46,805 nt of DNA from Pseudomonadota bacterium (GCA_028873095.1 JAGWMU010000004.1:1-46805), one strand, 5' to 3'. Shown: positions 21,025-32,427, counted from the stretch's first letter. The notes: generated by a model not told the origin, from the sequence alone. Program-made: numbers and translations.

Positions 21025-21332
21025 GTACGAAGTCCGCATTCTGGCAGTCGCATCTGATCGCCTGGCGCACCAGCGGCCTGAGCCAGGCTGCGTACTGTCA
21101 TCTGCAGGGTTTGAGCTTGCCGTGCTTCGGTTACTGGCGCAGCAAGCTGCGCGAGTCGCTGCCGCTGCCGCCGCCCGCAGCGAAGGCGCTGCTGCCGATC
21201 GTGGTTTCCGAACTTTCGGGATCGGACAAATGCATCGAGGTCGAACTGCCCAATGGCCTGCAGGTGCGCTTTCCGTCCGACATGGATGAGGCGCGGTGCG
21301 TGTCGATCATCCGGGCACTGCGCGAATGCTGA
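21021..21332 (+). CDS. tnpA: IS66-type accessory protein TnpA, orphan
   Basis: 103 residues. The segment FWQSHLIAWRTSGLSQAAYCHLQGLSLPCFGYWRSKL is typical of the small IS66-family TnpA (a helix-turn-helix accessory protein). The carboxy end IEVELPNGLQVRFP fits too. GTG 21021 has GGAGGAG 8 bases upstream. IS66 elements need tnpB and tnpC downstream; here the next genes are unrelated and on the opposite strand, so this is a relic or a domesticated gene. It sits just after the mer operon and may mark the edge of its insertion. Confidence 0.75.
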   Translation: MSTKSAFWQSHLIAWRTSGLSQAAYCHLQGLSLPCFGYWRSKLRESLPLPPPAAKALLPIVVSELSGSDKCIEVELPNGLQVRFPSDMDEARCVSIIRALREC

Positions 21333-21404
21333 GCCCGGGCGGCTGCTGAAAACGCGCGGCGCCGGGGCCCGCGACGCGTGCAGGCCGGGCGCCCGCTGGC
21401 GGGT

Positions 21405-21962
21405 TCACTCGTTGTGGTAGCCGACGATCTCGCTGGCATGGGCTGCCACGCCGAGCCCGAGCGCGATCCGGTTGACGAAGTTGAAATAGGCGGTCACCAG
21501 GTTGATGCGCAGGATGTCCCGATCGGTCAGCTGCTGGGCGCGCAGTTCGTCGATCTGCTTTTCGTCCATCGTGTGCGGCGCAATGGTGAGCTTGCGCGCG
21601 TACAGCAGCATCGCCCGCAGGCGGGGATCGTCCAGTTGCTCCGGGGCATCGCGCACCGCCGCAAGGACGCCCGCGTCCTTCTCGTAGCGCTGCAGCGCTT
21701 CCATGTGATGGGCGATGCAGTAGGGGCAGCCGTTGGCGGCCGAGACGGCGACGGCGATCGCCTCGCGTTCGCGCCGGGTCAGCGGCCCGGACGAGAACAT
21801 CAGGTGCATGTAGAGGTCGAGATGGTGCTGCAGCGACGGCGGGTCGAGGCTGTGCACGCTCAGGATATTGGCCACCTTGCCGCGTTGCTTCTTGATGTCG
21901 TCGTAGATGTGCCGCAGCTCGCCGCTCGCGTCGCTGTCGGGAATCTCTTTGATCCACCCCAT
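21405..21962 (-). CDS. AhpD-like peroxidase-related protein (carboxymuconolactone decarboxylase family)
   Basis: 185 residues, all helical. The CMD/AhpD core has the CxxC pair at residues 79 and 82 in GCPYCIAHH, with the adjacent His, as in alkylhydroperoxidase-type enzymes. The overall length and the closing NFVNRIALGLGV fit the peroxidase-related subgroup. It probably reduces organic peroxides or has a related thiol role. It lies downstream of smpB on the same strand, 58 bp away. Confidence 0.85.
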   Translation of the reverse strand: MGWIKEIPDSDASGELRHIYDDIKKQRGKVANILSVHSLDPPSLQHHLDLYMHLMFSSGPLTRREREAIAVAVSAANGCPYCIAHHMEALQRYEKDAGVLAAVRDAPEQLDDPRLRAMLLYARKLTIAPHTMDEKQIDELRAQQLTDRDILRINLVTAYFNFVNRIALGLGVAAHASEIVGYHNE

Positions 21963-22020
21963 GCTTGCAGCCCTGTGCTCAAGGTTGTTTTCGGGACCGG
22001 CCGGCGATGCCTGCCGGCGT

Positions 22021-22512
22021 TCACTTGGCGCGGTTGTGCGAGCGCATGGTGCGCTGCTTTTCGATCTGCCAATCGCGCTGCTTCTCGGTGTCGCGCTTGT
22101 CGTGTTCCTGCTTGCCGCGGGCGAGGCCGATTTCGACCTTGACCTTGTTGCCTTTCCAGTACATCGCCGTGGGCACCAGGGTATAGCCCTTGCGCTCGAC
22201 CGCTCCGACCAGCTGGTCGATTTCCTTGCGGTGCAACAGCAGCTTGCGGGTGCGCCGATCCTCGGCGACCACGTGCGTGGAGGCGCTGATCAATGGCGGG
22301 ATGGATGCGCCGAACAGGAAGATTTCGCTGTCCTTGACGGTCGCGTAGCTCTCGCCGAAATTGATCCGGCCGGCTCGCAGCGCCTTCAGCTCCCAGCCCT
22401 GCAGGGCAATGCCGGCTTCATGGCGCTGGTCGATGTGGTACTCGAAACGGGCGCGCTTGTTGAGCGCGATGGTGCCGGAGCCCTTGTTGTCCTTGTCCTT
22501 CGCCTTGGCCAT
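22021..22512 (-). CDS. smpB: SsrA-binding protein SmpB
   Basis: 163 residues. It binds tmRNA and rescues stalled ribosomes. Family marks: [39 protein letters not shown], an [12 protein letters not shown] stretch and a basic tail with [15 protein letters not shown]. It is divergent from ratA, an arrangement conserved in gammaproteobacteria. The tmRNA gene itself is not in the window. Confidence 0.96.
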   Translation of the reverse strand: MAKAKDKDNKGSGTIALNKRARFEYHIDQRHEAGIALQGWELKALRAGRINFGESYATVKDSEIFLFGASIPPLISASTHVVAEDRRTRKLLLHRKEIDQLVGAVERKGYTLVPTAMYWKGNKVKVEIGLARGKQEHDKRDTEKQRDWQIEKQRTMRSHNRAK

Positions 22513-22595
22513 GTCGGTTAAACTCGGACCCTGTGGCCCTGATGCCGATCCGGCCTCGTGCAGGGCCGGGTCAAGCGTGATGTGAAGAGGCAGCC

Positions 22596-23027
22596 GTGAT
22601 CGAAATCCGTCGCAGTGCCCTGGTGAAGTACTCGCCAGCGCAGATGTTCGACCTGGTCAACGAGGTTGAAGCATACCCAAAGCGTTTCCCCTGGTGTGTC
22701 GGCGCGGATGTTCTCGATCGTCGGGACAATGTGCTGGTGGTGCGGCTGGATCTCAAGTTCGCGGGGTTCCGCCAGAGCTTCACCACCCGAAACACGGTCG
22801 AGCCGGGCCGGCGCCTGCAGATGAGCCTGGTCGACGGTCCGTTCCGCAGCCTCGAAGGCGTGTGGGACTTCGTTCCCCTCGGCAACCAGGGCTGCAAGGT
22901 CGCCTTCGCGCTGGATTTCGACTACGCGGGCCGTCTCGGAAGCAGTGCGCTGAAGCTCGGTTTCCAGGGGCTGGCAGGACGCATGGTGGATGATTTTTGC
23001 CGCGAGGCGGAGCGTTCGTATGGCTGA
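22596..23027 (+). CDS. ratA: RatA, START-domain protein (Coq10-like)
   Basis: 143 residues of the polyketide cyclase/START fold. Family marks: [26 protein letters not shown] and FPWCVGA near the amino end, [21 protein letters not shown] near the carboxy end. The eukaryotic counterpart Coq10 binds ubiquinone; the E. coli protein was described as an inhibitor of ribosome association. Start is GTG with AGAGG about 6 bases upstream. It overlaps ratB by 8 bp. Confidence 0.92.
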   Translation: MIEIRRSALVKYSPAQMFDLVNEVEAYPKRFPWCVGADVLDRRDNVLVVRLDLKFAGFRQSFTTRNTVEPGRRLQMSLVDGPFRSLEGVWDFVPLGNQGCKVAFALDFDYAGRLGSSALKLGFQGLAGRMVDDFCREAERSYG

Positions 23028-23304
23028 ACGCACCATCAGGGTCGAGGTGGTTCATGCCAGTGCCACCCGGCAGACCGTGTACCGGGCCGAGCTGGCGCAG
23101 GGCGCCACGGTGATCCAGGCGATCGACGCTGCGGGAATCGGCCGCGTGCTTGAACCCGGCACGATCGATCCGCAGCGCCTGGGCATCCATGGGCGCCGGG
23201 TCGCTCCCGACCAGGTGCTGCGCGATGGCGACCGGATCGAGATCTACCGTCCGCTCGTGCTCGATCCGATGGAGGCGCGGCGACGGCGCGCCAAGGCGGG
23301 CTGA
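23020..23304 (+). CDS. ratB: RatB/RnfH family protein
   Basis: 94 residues of the ubiquitin-like UPF0125 (RnfH) family: RTIRVEVVHASATRQ, ATVIQAIDAAGI, GIHGRRV, GDRIEIYRPLVLDPMEARRRRA. ATG 23020 overlaps the end of ratA. Function unknown; the pairing with ratA is conserved from E. coli onwards. It converges on bamE with 25 bp between stops. Confidence 0.92.
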   Translation: MAERTIRVEVVHASATRQTVYRAELAQGATVIQAIDAAGIGRVLEPGTIDPQRLGIHGRRVAPDQVLRDGDRIEIYRPLVLDPMEARRRRAKAG

Positions 23305-23329
23305 TCAGTCGGCGGACGCGGCCGCTCCG

Positions 23330-23797
23330 TCAATGGCCGTTGGTGTTGCCGCCGTTGCCGGCACCGAATCCACCGTCGTTCTTTTTGTCGTCCGGACTCT
23401 TGCTCTTGTCGCCCTTGGTTTCGGTGGCCGGATAGCTGGTGCGGTATTTCTTGCTGTCCTTGACCAGCTGCCGTGCATCCGGAGCGAAGAAATCGCCCTG
23501 GGTGCGCACCAGGGTGTTGTTGTTGAAGGTCAGGGTGAAGGTGCGCACCGTCATCGGGCCGCCGCGGTGTGCCTGGGTGGAAACGTAATCCCACCGGCTG
23601 TGGTCGAATGGCGTGCTGACCGAAGGCGTGCCCATCAACAGCAGTACCTGGCGCTTGGTCATGCCGGGCTTCAGCTGCGCCACCATGTCCTTGTCAAGCA
23701 GATTGCCTTGCTGCACATCGGGCGTGTAGACGATGTGGCAGCCGGCGAGTGCAACTGCCAGCATGGCGAGGACCAGCAGGGTGATCAGCTTTTGCAT
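23330..23797 (-). CDS. bamE: outer membrane assembly lipoprotein BamE
   Basis: 155 residues. Lipobox LAGC with the lipidated Cys20. BamE supports BamA and BamD in the beta-barrel assembly machine. The SmpA/OmlA fold shows in GNLLDKDMVAQLKPGMTKRQV and LLLMGTPSVSTPFDHSRWDYV. The tail from about residue 125 is a hydrophilic Lys/Asp/Gly/Asn stretch, longer than in E. coli. It is divergent from fur across a 76-bp gap, as in other Xanthomonadales and Pseudomonas. Confidence 0.94.
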   Translation of the reverse strand: MQKLITLLVLAMLAVALAGCHIVYTPDVQQGNLLDKDMVAQLKPGMTKRQVLLLMGTPSVSTPFDHSRWDYVSTQAHRGGPMTVRTFTLTFNNNTLVRTQGDFFAPDARQLVKDSKKYRTSYPATETKGDKSKSPDDKKNDGGFGAGNGGNTNGH

Positions 23798-23829
23798 GCG
23801 TCTTGCGTCCAGATCGTGAAGGTGTCGGA

Positions 23830-23838
23830 TGATACACT
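23830..23838 (+). promoter_or_regulatory. extended -10 element for fur
   Basis: TGATACACT is an extended -10 (TGn plus TACACT), 36 bp before the fur start. No -35 at normal spacing is evident, as is usual with extended -10 promoters. Confidence 0.4.
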
Positions 23839-23873
23839 AACGGCTTGGCAACACCGTGTGCGTGGAGTGGGCT

Positions 23874-24296
23874 ATGGACCAGGAAACCAAAGAGCTGCGC
23901 AGAGTCGGCCTCAAGGTGACCCATCCGCGGATGCGCATCCTGCAGATCTTCGACGAGGAGGGGGTGCAGCATCTCACCGCCGAAGACGTCTACAAGAAAC
24001 TGCTCGGCCACCAGGAAGACATCGGGCTGGCGACGGTGTATCGCGTGCTGACCCAGTTCGAGGCGGCAGGGATCATCGTCAAGCACAATTTCGAAGGCGG
24101 ACAGGCTGTCTACGAACTCGATCGCGGCAAGCACCACGATCACATGATTGATGTGGACAGCGGAAAGGTGATCGAGTTCGTCAGCGAAGAGATCGAACGC
24201 CTGCAACACGAGATCGCCGCCCGGCACGGCTACGTGATCGAGGACCACAGCCTCGTCCTGTACGTGCGCCCGCGACAGCGGGTCCGCAAAGACTGA
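23874..24296 (+). CDS. fur: ferric uptake regulator Fur
   Basis: 140 residues. With Fe(II) it represses iron uptake genes. The winged helix (ELRRVGLKVTHPRMRIL ... IGLATVYRVLTQFEAAG) and the metal site KHHDHMIDVDSG are clear. The CxxC of some Fur proteins is replaced by DVDSG, as in Pseudomonas-type Fur. ATG 23874 gives the family amino end and is preceded by GTGGAG. Divergent from bamE. Confidence 0.96.
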   Translation: MDQETKELRRVGLKVTHPRMRILQIFDEEGVQHLTAEDVYKKLLGHQEDIGLATVYRVLTQFEAAGIIVKHNFEGGQAVYELDRGKHHDHMIDVDSGKVIEFVSEEIERLQHEIAARHGYVIEDHSLVLYVRPRQRVRKD

Positions 24297-24706
24297 AGCA
24301 TGGCGGATACGCCGCCCCGCGGACCGCATGGCGGCCGGCGCGCCTGCTGCTGCGGGCGGCCAAAGCAAAAGAGCCGCGTGGCGAACTCCTGTCCACCCGC
24401 GGCTGCCCGCCGTCTGCTTCGCACCACGTTGACCCACGGTGCTTGGCAGCTGGCGGCGAAACGGCATCCTGCCGTCGTCTCAAAGCTGCCGTCCCCACGG
24501 CAGCTTTGATTCACCATCTTTGCAGATGGTGAACCCCCTCATCGATGCCCGGAATCCTAACGAACTTGTTACGTTTTGGGAATCGGAAAAATTCCCATAC
24601 GGCCGGAGACCTTCCCGGCGGCAGGCATGCCACAGGCGATCGCCCGCCGCATCGGCTCCGCAGCGCCGGTGGCCGCTGTCGGCAGCAGCCCGTTCGTACC
24701 CGGCGC
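24297..24706. other. repeat-rich gap of about 410 bp without a convincing gene
   Basis: Between fur and the second merR there is no protein I can support. It holds the tandem hairpins listed separately, a longer imperfect stem (AGCCGCG about 24370 pairing with CGCGGCT about 24400) and an AT-rich patch with GGGAAT-N6-AATTCCC near 24580. The density of inverted repeats suggests a repeated intergenic element. Confidence 0.5.
24481..24533. repeat. two tandem perfect hairpins
   Basis: The first has a 12-bp stem CAAAGCTGCCGT/ACGGCAGCTTTG around CCCC (24481-24508). The second has a 10-bp stem TTCACCATCT/AGATGGTGAA around TTGC (24510-24533). Both are perfect and only one base apart. Neither has a following U tract, though together they could act as a bidirectional terminator. 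Confidence 0.8.
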
Positions 24707-24738
24707 TTGACTCTGGACCTTGATCAATGGTCTACACT
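24707..24738 (+). promoter_or_regulatory. MerR-type promoter with 20-bp spacer, copper/heavy-metal regulon
   Basis: TTGACT (24707-24712) and TACACT (24733-24738) are 20 bp apart. The spacer has the symmetrical core TTGATCAA (24720-24727) flanked by GACC and GGTC, as in operators of metal-sensing MerR relatives. The expected transcription start, 7 bp after the -10, is the first base of the regulator's ATG. Confidence 0.75.
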
Positions 24739-24744
24739 TGTCCG

Positions 24745-25166
24745 ATGAACACGCCGACTGCCTCACTCACCATCGGCGCCGTCGCCAAGCGCGTCGGCGT
24801 GGCGATCGACACCATCCGCTACTACGAGCGCGAAGGCCTGCTGCCCGAGCCGCGACGGCGGGCATCGGGCTACCGCAGTTACGATGACGCATCGATCGCG
24901 CAGCTGCGCTTTATCCGTCGCGCCAAGAATCTGGGCTTCACGCTGGAAGAGATCCGCGAGCTGCTCTCGCTTTCGCACGACCGCCGCGAAGGGGTCGCCG
25001 CAGTGAAGCAACGCGCACAGCTGCGGCTGGCGGCGCTGGATGCGCGCATCGCCGAACTGCGGCGCGTACGCGATGGGCTGGCGCAACTGGTGGAATCCTG
25101 TCCCGGCCATGGCGCGCCGGACCATTGCCTGATCCTGCTGGCGCTGACCAACGAGGAGATGCCGTC

Positions 25167-25170
<4 letters not shown>
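24745..25170 (+). CDS. MerR-family heavy-metal (copper) responsive regulator
   Basis: 141 residues. The winged helix reads [29 protein letters not shown]; the dimer helix follows; the metal loop is [15 protein letters not shown] with two Cys eight residues apart, as in the CueR/ZntR-like heavy-metal group. I chose ATG 24745 because an in-frame ATG at 24727 lies upstream of the -10 element and inside the operator. The gene overlaps the P-type ATPase gene as ATGA, so sensor and pump are made together. The metal is inferred as copper from the pump. Confidence 0.88.
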
Positions 25171-27728
<2,558 letters not shown>

Positions 27729-27732
27729 CCCG

Positions 27733-27810
27733 TAGGAGCGCACCCTGTGCGCGAAAGCTCTTGTCGATGAACATCCGCAAAGAGCTTCGCGCACAGGGTG
27801 CGCTCCTACG
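27733..27810. repeat. REP-type inverted doublet, copy 1
   Basis: Arm 27733-27763 and its inverse 27781-27810 match except one bulged base, around a 17-base loop. Each arm begins or ends with GTAGGAGCGCACCCTGTGCGC, which contains its own small palindrome GCGCAC-CCT-GTGCGC. It lies between copA and folC and matches the second copy near 32430. Such REP/REPIN elements are common in Xanthomonadales and are moved by RAYT transposases; none is in the window. Confidence 0.85.
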
Positions 27811-27885
27811 ACCTTGGCCTGGGCGCGAGGCAACGCCCTGGCGTTTGCTTTTCGCCCGGCCTGTTCATTCACCAGAAGTTCTCGC

Positions 27886-29166
27886 ATGAGCCGCACTCTC
27901 GCCGAATGGCTGACGTATCAGGAACGCGTCAACGTCCACAGCATCGAGCTGGGGCTCGATCGCGTGCGCGCGGTGTGGCGGCGCATGGGCGCGGCGGCAC
28001 CGGGCCGTCGCGTGATCACCGTCGGCGGCACCAACGGCAAGGGTTCCACCGTGGCCTTGCTTGAAGCGATGCTGCTGGCGGCCGGTTTGCGCGTGGGCAG
28101 TTTCACCTCGCCGCACCTGCTCGATTACAACGAGCGGGTGCGCATCGACGGTGCCGATATCGACGACGATTCGCTGGTGGCCTCGTTCGAACGGATCGAA
28201 GCGGCGCGTGGCGAGCTGCCGCTGACCTATTTCGAGTTTGGCACGCTGGCCGCGCTGGACCTGTTCGCCCGCGCGGGGCTCGACGTGGCGATCCTGGAAG
28301 TGGGGCTGGGCGGCCGGCTGGACGCGGTGAACATCGTCGATGCCGATGTGGCGGTCGTCACCACCGTGGATCTGGATCATCAGGATTGGCTGGGAGCGGA
28401 TCGCGACAGCATCGGCCGCGAAAAGGCCGGCATCGCGCGGGCAGGGCGACCGGCCATCGTCGGCGAGCCGGAGCCGCCGCCGGGGTTGCTCGATGCGCTG
28501 ACCGCGCGCGGCGCGCGCGTCGAACGGGCCGGGTCCGATTTCCGCATCGAACGCCGCGCCGGCGGCTGGAGCTGGCGGCACCGCGACGGCACGGCGATGG
28601 AATTGCCCGACCCGGCGCTGGCGGCGCCGGTGCAATTCGCCAACGCGGCGGCGGCGATTGCCGCGCTGCACGCGTTGTGTGCCGATGGTGGGCCGATCGC
28701 CGCGAGGGATTTCCCCGCCGCCGTCGGCAGCGGCCTGCAGGCGGTGCGGATAGCGGCGCGGCTGCAGTCGCTCGGCGGCGATCCCGCCGTGATCGTGGAT
28801 GTGGGCCACAACCCGCAGGCCGCGCGCGCACTGGCCGAATGGCTGGACGCGCAGCCGCGCGGCAGGCTGCATGCGGTATACGGCGCGCTGGCCGACAAGG
28901 ACGTGGCCGGGGTGATGGCCGCGCTCGGCGGCCGGGTCGGGCATTGGCACCTGGCCGGGCTGGAGCGCGACACGCCGCGCGGTCTGAGCGCGGCGGCCTT
29001 GGCGGCGGTACTGCGGCAAACCCTGCCGCAGGCGCCGTTCGACGCGCATGCCGATGTCGCCGCCGCGCTGGCCGCGGCGCGGGCGGCGGCACGCCCGGGC
29101 GAGCGCATCCTCGCATTCGGCTCGTTTTTCGTGGCCAGCGCGGTGATCGCTGAACGTGCCGGCTGA
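27886..29166 (+). CDS. folC: bifunctional folylpolyglutamate synthase/dihydrofolate synthase FolC
   Basis: 426 residues. It adds glutamate to dihydropteroate and to folates. The Mur-ligase fold shows the P-loop VGGTNGKGSTVALLEAM, TSPHLLDYNERVRIDG, ILEVGLGGRLDAVNIV, TTVDLDHQDWLG and, in the carboxy domain, VDVGHNPQAARAL. ATG 27886 gives the family start MSRTLAEWL. It heads the conserved block folC-dedD-cvpA-purF. Confidence 0.95.
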   Translation: MSRTLAEWLTYQERVNVHSIELGLDRVRAVWRRMGAAAPGRRVITVGGTNGKGSTVALLEAMLLAAGLRVGSFTSPHLLDYNERVRIDGADIDDDSLVASFERIEAARGELPLTYFEFGTLAALDLFARAGLDVAILEVGLGGRLDAVNIVDADVAVVTTVDLDHQDWLGADRDSIGREKAGIARAGRPAIVGEPEPPPGLLDALTARGARVERAGSDFRIERRAGGWSWRHRDGTAMELPDPALAAPVQFANAAAAIAALHALCADGGPIAARDFPAAVGSGLQAVRIAARLQSLGGDPAVIVDVGHNPQAARALAEWLDAQPRGRLHAVYGALADKDVAGVMAALGGRVGHWHLAGLERDTPRGLSAAALAAVLRQTLPQAPFDAHADVAAALAAARAAARPGERILAFGSFFVASAVIAERAG

Positions 29167-29220
29167 ACGCACGGGCCAGCCCGGATCGTCGGATGCGTCA
29201 TGGGGTCCGACACAGGCGGG

Positions 29221-29226
29221 TATAAT
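29221..29226 (+). promoter_or_regulatory. consensus -10 upstream of dedD
   Basis: A perfect TATAAT 43 bp before the TTG start of dedD; the -35 region is poor (TCATGG at 17-bp spacing). A transcript starting about 29233 would exclude the in-frame ATG at 29200, supporting the TTG start. Confidence 0.45.
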
Positions 29227-29268
29227 CGCGCCGTTGCGTGCCGCGTTTGCCGCGTTTGGAGCGAAGCC

Positions 29269-30249
29269 TTGAAAATACGCCTGCTGGGAGCCGCCGTTCT
29301 CTTTGCACTGCTGATCCTGTTCGTGCCGATGTTCTTTTCGGGCAAACCGCCGGGCACGGGTGGCGATCAGGCGGTGAGCCTGGCGATTCCGCCGGCGCCG
29401 GACAGCGACCTGCAGACGCGGACCATGAGCCTGAAGCCGGATGCCGCCATCAGCGCATCGACCGCGGCGGTTGCGCCGGCCCAGCCGGCAGCGATCCCGG
29501 CACCGAGCGATCGTCTGCCCACGGTGAACATCGGCTCCAGCCGTCCGCGCGACGTGGAAACCGACCCCGAGGCCGGCAAGAAGCCCGCGCCGACCACCGT
29601 GACGACCGGCTCGGGCGAGTCGCCGTCGCAGCCGGTGATTCCGCCGCAGCAAGCCAAGCCGGCCGCGCACAAGCCGGTGGCCGCCGCACCGAAACCGGCG
29701 CCCTCGGCGGCGCCGGCAGCGACGGCAGGACCGGCCGGGCACGGCAGCTACACGCTCGACCTCAGCGCCTATGCCAGTGCGGCGGGCGCGACCCATCTGC
29801 AGCGTCGCGTGCGGGCCATGGGTTTCCCGGTGAGCGGCCACCCGATTTCGCAGGCCGGCCAGCGACGCATCCAGGTCATCGCCGGGCCGTTCGAGACGCG
29901 TACCGCCGCCGAAGCGGCCCGCCTGAAGATCATCCAGTCGATTCCCGGCGTGCCGGCACGACTGGAGCAGGACGCCAGCGGCGGCGACGGTCTGGCCGCG
30001 CCATCCGCCAAGGCCGGTGGCTGGGCGGTGCAGTTGGCGGCCATGAGCAACCGGGCGGATGCATTGGCACTGCGCGACAAGTTGCGCGCCAACGGCTTCG
30101 ACGGTTTCGTGGATTCGGTGCAGGCCGGCGGCAAGCAGCTGTGGCGCGTGCGCGCCGGTCCGCAGACGCAGCGCACCGACGCCCAGCGCCTGCGCGACCA
30201 GATCAAGACGCGGCTGGGCATCGACGGCAACGTCGTTTCGGTTCCCTGA
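29269..30249 (+). CDS. dedD: SPOR-domain cell division protein DedD-like
   Basis: 326 residues. One amino-terminal membrane helix (KIRLLGAAVLFALLILFVPMFF), a long Pro/Ala-rich periplasmic linker, then two SPOR-like repeats of about 75 residues (GSYTLDLSAYASAAGATHLQ onward, and GWAVQLAAMSNRADALALRDK onward to the end). SPOR domains bind denuded peptidoglycan at the septum. TTG 29269 is the likely start: GGAG lies 7 bases upstream and the helix follows directly; an ATG at 29200 would add a Cys-rich tail. It is followed by cvpA, as in E. coli. Confidence 0.85.
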   Translation: MKIRLLGAAVLFALLILFVPMFFSGKPPGTGGDQAVSLAIPPAPDSDLQTRTMSLKPDAAISASTAAVAPAQPAAIPAPSDRLPTVNIGSSRPRDVETDPEAGKKPAPTTVTTGSGESPSQPVIPPQQAKPAAHKPVAAAPKPAPSAAPAATAGPAGHGSYTLDLSAYASAAGATHLQRRVRAMGFPVSGHPISQAGQRRIQVIAGPFETRTAAEAARLKIIQSIPGVPARLEQDASGGDGLAAPSAKAGGWAVQLAAMSNRADALALRDKLRANGFDGFVDSVQAGGKQLWRVRAGPQTQRTDAQRLRDQIKTRLGIDGNVVSVP

Positions 30250-30288
30250 CCATGCAGGCACCCATGCGCGGGATCGGAGGATGACCGG

Positions 30289-30918
30289 ATGAACTGGACC
30301 GATTACATCATCATCGGCATCCTGGCCATCTCGGTCATGATCGGGCTGTGGCGCGGGCTGATTTCCGAAGTGCTGGCACTGGCGATATGGGTGGCTGCGT
30401 TCTGGGTGGCATGGACCTTCGGCCCGGTGCTGGCAACGCATTTCAAGCGCATGATCGAGCTGCCGTCAGCGCGGATCATCGTCGGCTACGGCATCTGCTT
30501 CATTGCCGTGTTGATTCTCGGCGCGCTGCTGCGCTTCGTGATCGACCGGTTGGTCGAGAGCACCGGACTGTCCGGCACCGATCGCCTGCTGGGCATGTTC
30601 TTCGGATTCGCCCGTGGCGTGCTGCTGCTGACCCTGCTGGTGTTCCTTGGCGGATTCACCGCATTCCCCAGGGATCCGTGGTGGCAGCAGTCGGTGTTGC
30701 TGCCGCAGTTTCGGCACGCGGCCACATGGCTGGAACAGCGGGTGCCGGCCGGCGTGCGCGGGCATGCCCACCCGTCGTCCGTGCTCCGGCGTCTGCGCAA
30801 CTTGCCGGTTGCCCTGGCCCACCCCATATCGGCCGCGACGCCGGCCCCGGCGAGCACGATACGCACGAGTGCCCCGGCGGTCGCCGGCAGTACGGTTACC
30901 CACCCCACCAATTTCTGA
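30289..30918 (+). CDS. cvpA: CvpA family membrane protein
   Basis: 209 residues with four membrane helices in the first 125 residues (MNWTDYIIIGILAISVMIGL, GLISEVLALAIWVAAFW, the IIVGYGICFIAVLILGALL helix, and GFARGVLLLTLLVF). The carboxy tail is a soluble Ala/Pro/Thr-rich stretch. In E. coli CvpA is needed for colicin V production and for envelope tolerance of bile. It lies 15 bp before purF and is probably cotranscribed. Confidence 0.92.
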   Translation: MNWTDYIIIGILAISVMIGLWRGLISEVLALAIWVAAFWVAWTFGPVLATHFKRMIELPSARIIVGYGICFIAVLILGALLRFVIDRLVESTGLSGTDRLLGMFFGFARGVLLLTLLVFLGGFTAFPRDPWWQQSVLLPQFRHAATWLEQRVPAGVRGHAHPSSVLRRLRNLPVALAHPISAATPAPASTIRTSAPAVAGSTVTHPTNF

Positions 30919-30933
30919 GACAGGCAACAAACC

Positions 30934-32409
30934 ATGTGCGGAATCATCGGCATTGTCGGTACCACGGAGGTGGCATCGGCGCTTTATGACGGATTGACGG
31001 TGCTGCAGCATCGCGGCCAGGATGCCGCCGGCATCGCCACCGTCGATGGCGCGCGGCTTCGCCTGCACAAGGGCAACGGACTGGTGCGCGACGTGTTCGG
31101 CCAGGCCGCGATGGGCGGCTTGCGCGGACGCATCGGCATCGGCCATTGCCGCTACCCGACCGCGGGCTCGGAAGGCCAGGCCGAAGCACAGCCGTTCTAC
31201 GTGAACTCGCCCTACGGCATCGCGTTCGCGCACAACGGCAATCTGGTCAATACGGACTCGCTGCGGCGGGAGATGTTCGAGGACGACCGCCGCCACATCA
31301 ACACCGATTCGGATTCCGAGGTGCTGCTGAATGTGCTGGCGCACGAGCTGCAGATCCAGGACCGCATGGCGTTGACCCCGGACCACATCTTCAAGGCGAT
31401 CGCTGGCGTGCATGCGCGTGCCCGCGGCGGCTATGCCTGCGTGGCGCTGGTGCTGGGCTACGGCCTGATCGCGTTCCGCGACCCGAACGGCATCCGACCG
31501 CTGGTGCTGGGCGAGCGGGTTGCCGCGGAAGGCCGCGAGTATGCGGTGGCCTCCGAGTCGGTCGCGTTCGACGTGCTGGGCTTCAAGCGCATCCGCGACA
31601 TCCGGCCGGGCGAGGCGGTGATCATCACCGACGACGGCCAGCTCCACAGCCGCCGCTGCGCCGAGGGGGCCACGCACACGCCGTGCATCTTCGAATACGT
31701 CTATCTGGCTCGGCCGGATTCGATGATCGAGGACGTCTCGGTCTACAAGGCCCGGCTGCGCATGGGGGAGAAGCTGGGCGAAAAGATCCTGCGCGAGCGC
31801 CCGGACCACGGCATCGATGCGGTGATTCCGATCCCCGACACCGCGCGCACCGCGGCCAGCGCGCTGGCCGGCGTGCTCGGGGTACCGTTCCGCGAGGGCT
31901 TCGTGAAGAATCGCTACATCGGGCGCACCTTCATCATGCCGGGGCAGGGCGAACGGCAGAAATCGGTGCGCCGCAAGCTCAACGCGATCGATCTGGAGTT
32001 TCGCAAGAAGAACGTGCTGCTGGTGGACGACTCGATCGTGCGCGGAACCACCTCCCGGCAGATCATCCAGATGGCCCGCGACGCCGGCGCGAAAAACGTC
32101 TACTTCGCTTCCGCCGCGCCGCCGGTGCGCTATCCGAACGTCTACGGCATCGACATGCCGTCGGTCTCGGAACTGGTCGCCGCCGGGCGCACTGAGCAGG
32201 AAGTGGAGAAGGTACTCGGCGCCGACTGGCTGATCTATCAGGACCTCAAGGACCTGATCCGTGCGGTGCAGGACGGCAACGAGGATCTCAAGCAGTTCGA
32301 CACCTCGTGCTTCTCCGGCGAATACGTGACCGGCCTCGAACGGCAGTATCTGGAGCAGATCCAGATGCTGCGCTCCGACGATGCCAAGGCCGCGCGGCGG
32401 GCGGTCTGA
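30934..32409 (+). CDS. purF: amidophosphoribosyltransferase PurF
   Basis: 491 residues. First committed step of purine synthesis: it makes phosphoribosylamine from PRPP and glutamine. After removal of Met the catalytic Cys is residue 2 in MCGIIGIVG. The glutaminase domain keeps RGQDAAGI and GHCRYPTAG; the PRPP loop is [25 protein letters not shown] follows. Full length for the family. The REP doublet lies just after it. Confidence 0.97.
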   Translation: MCGIIGIVGTTEVASALYDGLTVLQHRGQDAAGIATVDGARLRLHKGNGLVRDVFGQAAMGGLRGRIGIGHCRYPTAGSEGQAEAQPFYVNSPYGIAFAHNGNLVNTDSLRREMFEDDRRHINTDSDSEVLLNVLAHELQIQDRMALTPDHIFKAIAGVHARARGGYACVALVLGYGLIAFRDPNGIRPLVLGERVAAEGREYAVASESVAFDVLGFKRIRDIRPGEAVIITDDGQLHSRRCAEGATHTPCIFEYVYLARPDSMIEDVSVYKARLRMGEKLGEKILRERPDHGIDAVIPIPDTARTAASALAGVLGVPFREGFVKNRYIGRTFIMPGQGERQKSVRRKLNAIDLEFRKKNVLLVDDSIVRGTTSRQIIQMARDAGAKNVYFASAAPPVRYPNVYGIDMPSVSELVAAGRTEQEVEKVLGADWLIYQDLKDLIRAVQDGNEDLKQFDTSCFSGEYVTGLERQYLEQIQMLRSDDAKAARRAV

Positions 32410-32427
32410 GCATCCCGCATCGCACGC

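Noticed and set aside
21021..21332. A complete IS66 element after merA
   Set aside because: Only the small TnpA is present; no TnpB, no TnpC and no terminal repeats were found.
24300..24509. 69-codon ORF after fur
   Set aside because: It runs through the first perfect hairpin, has no ribosome binding site and a composition typical of GC-rich chance ORFs.
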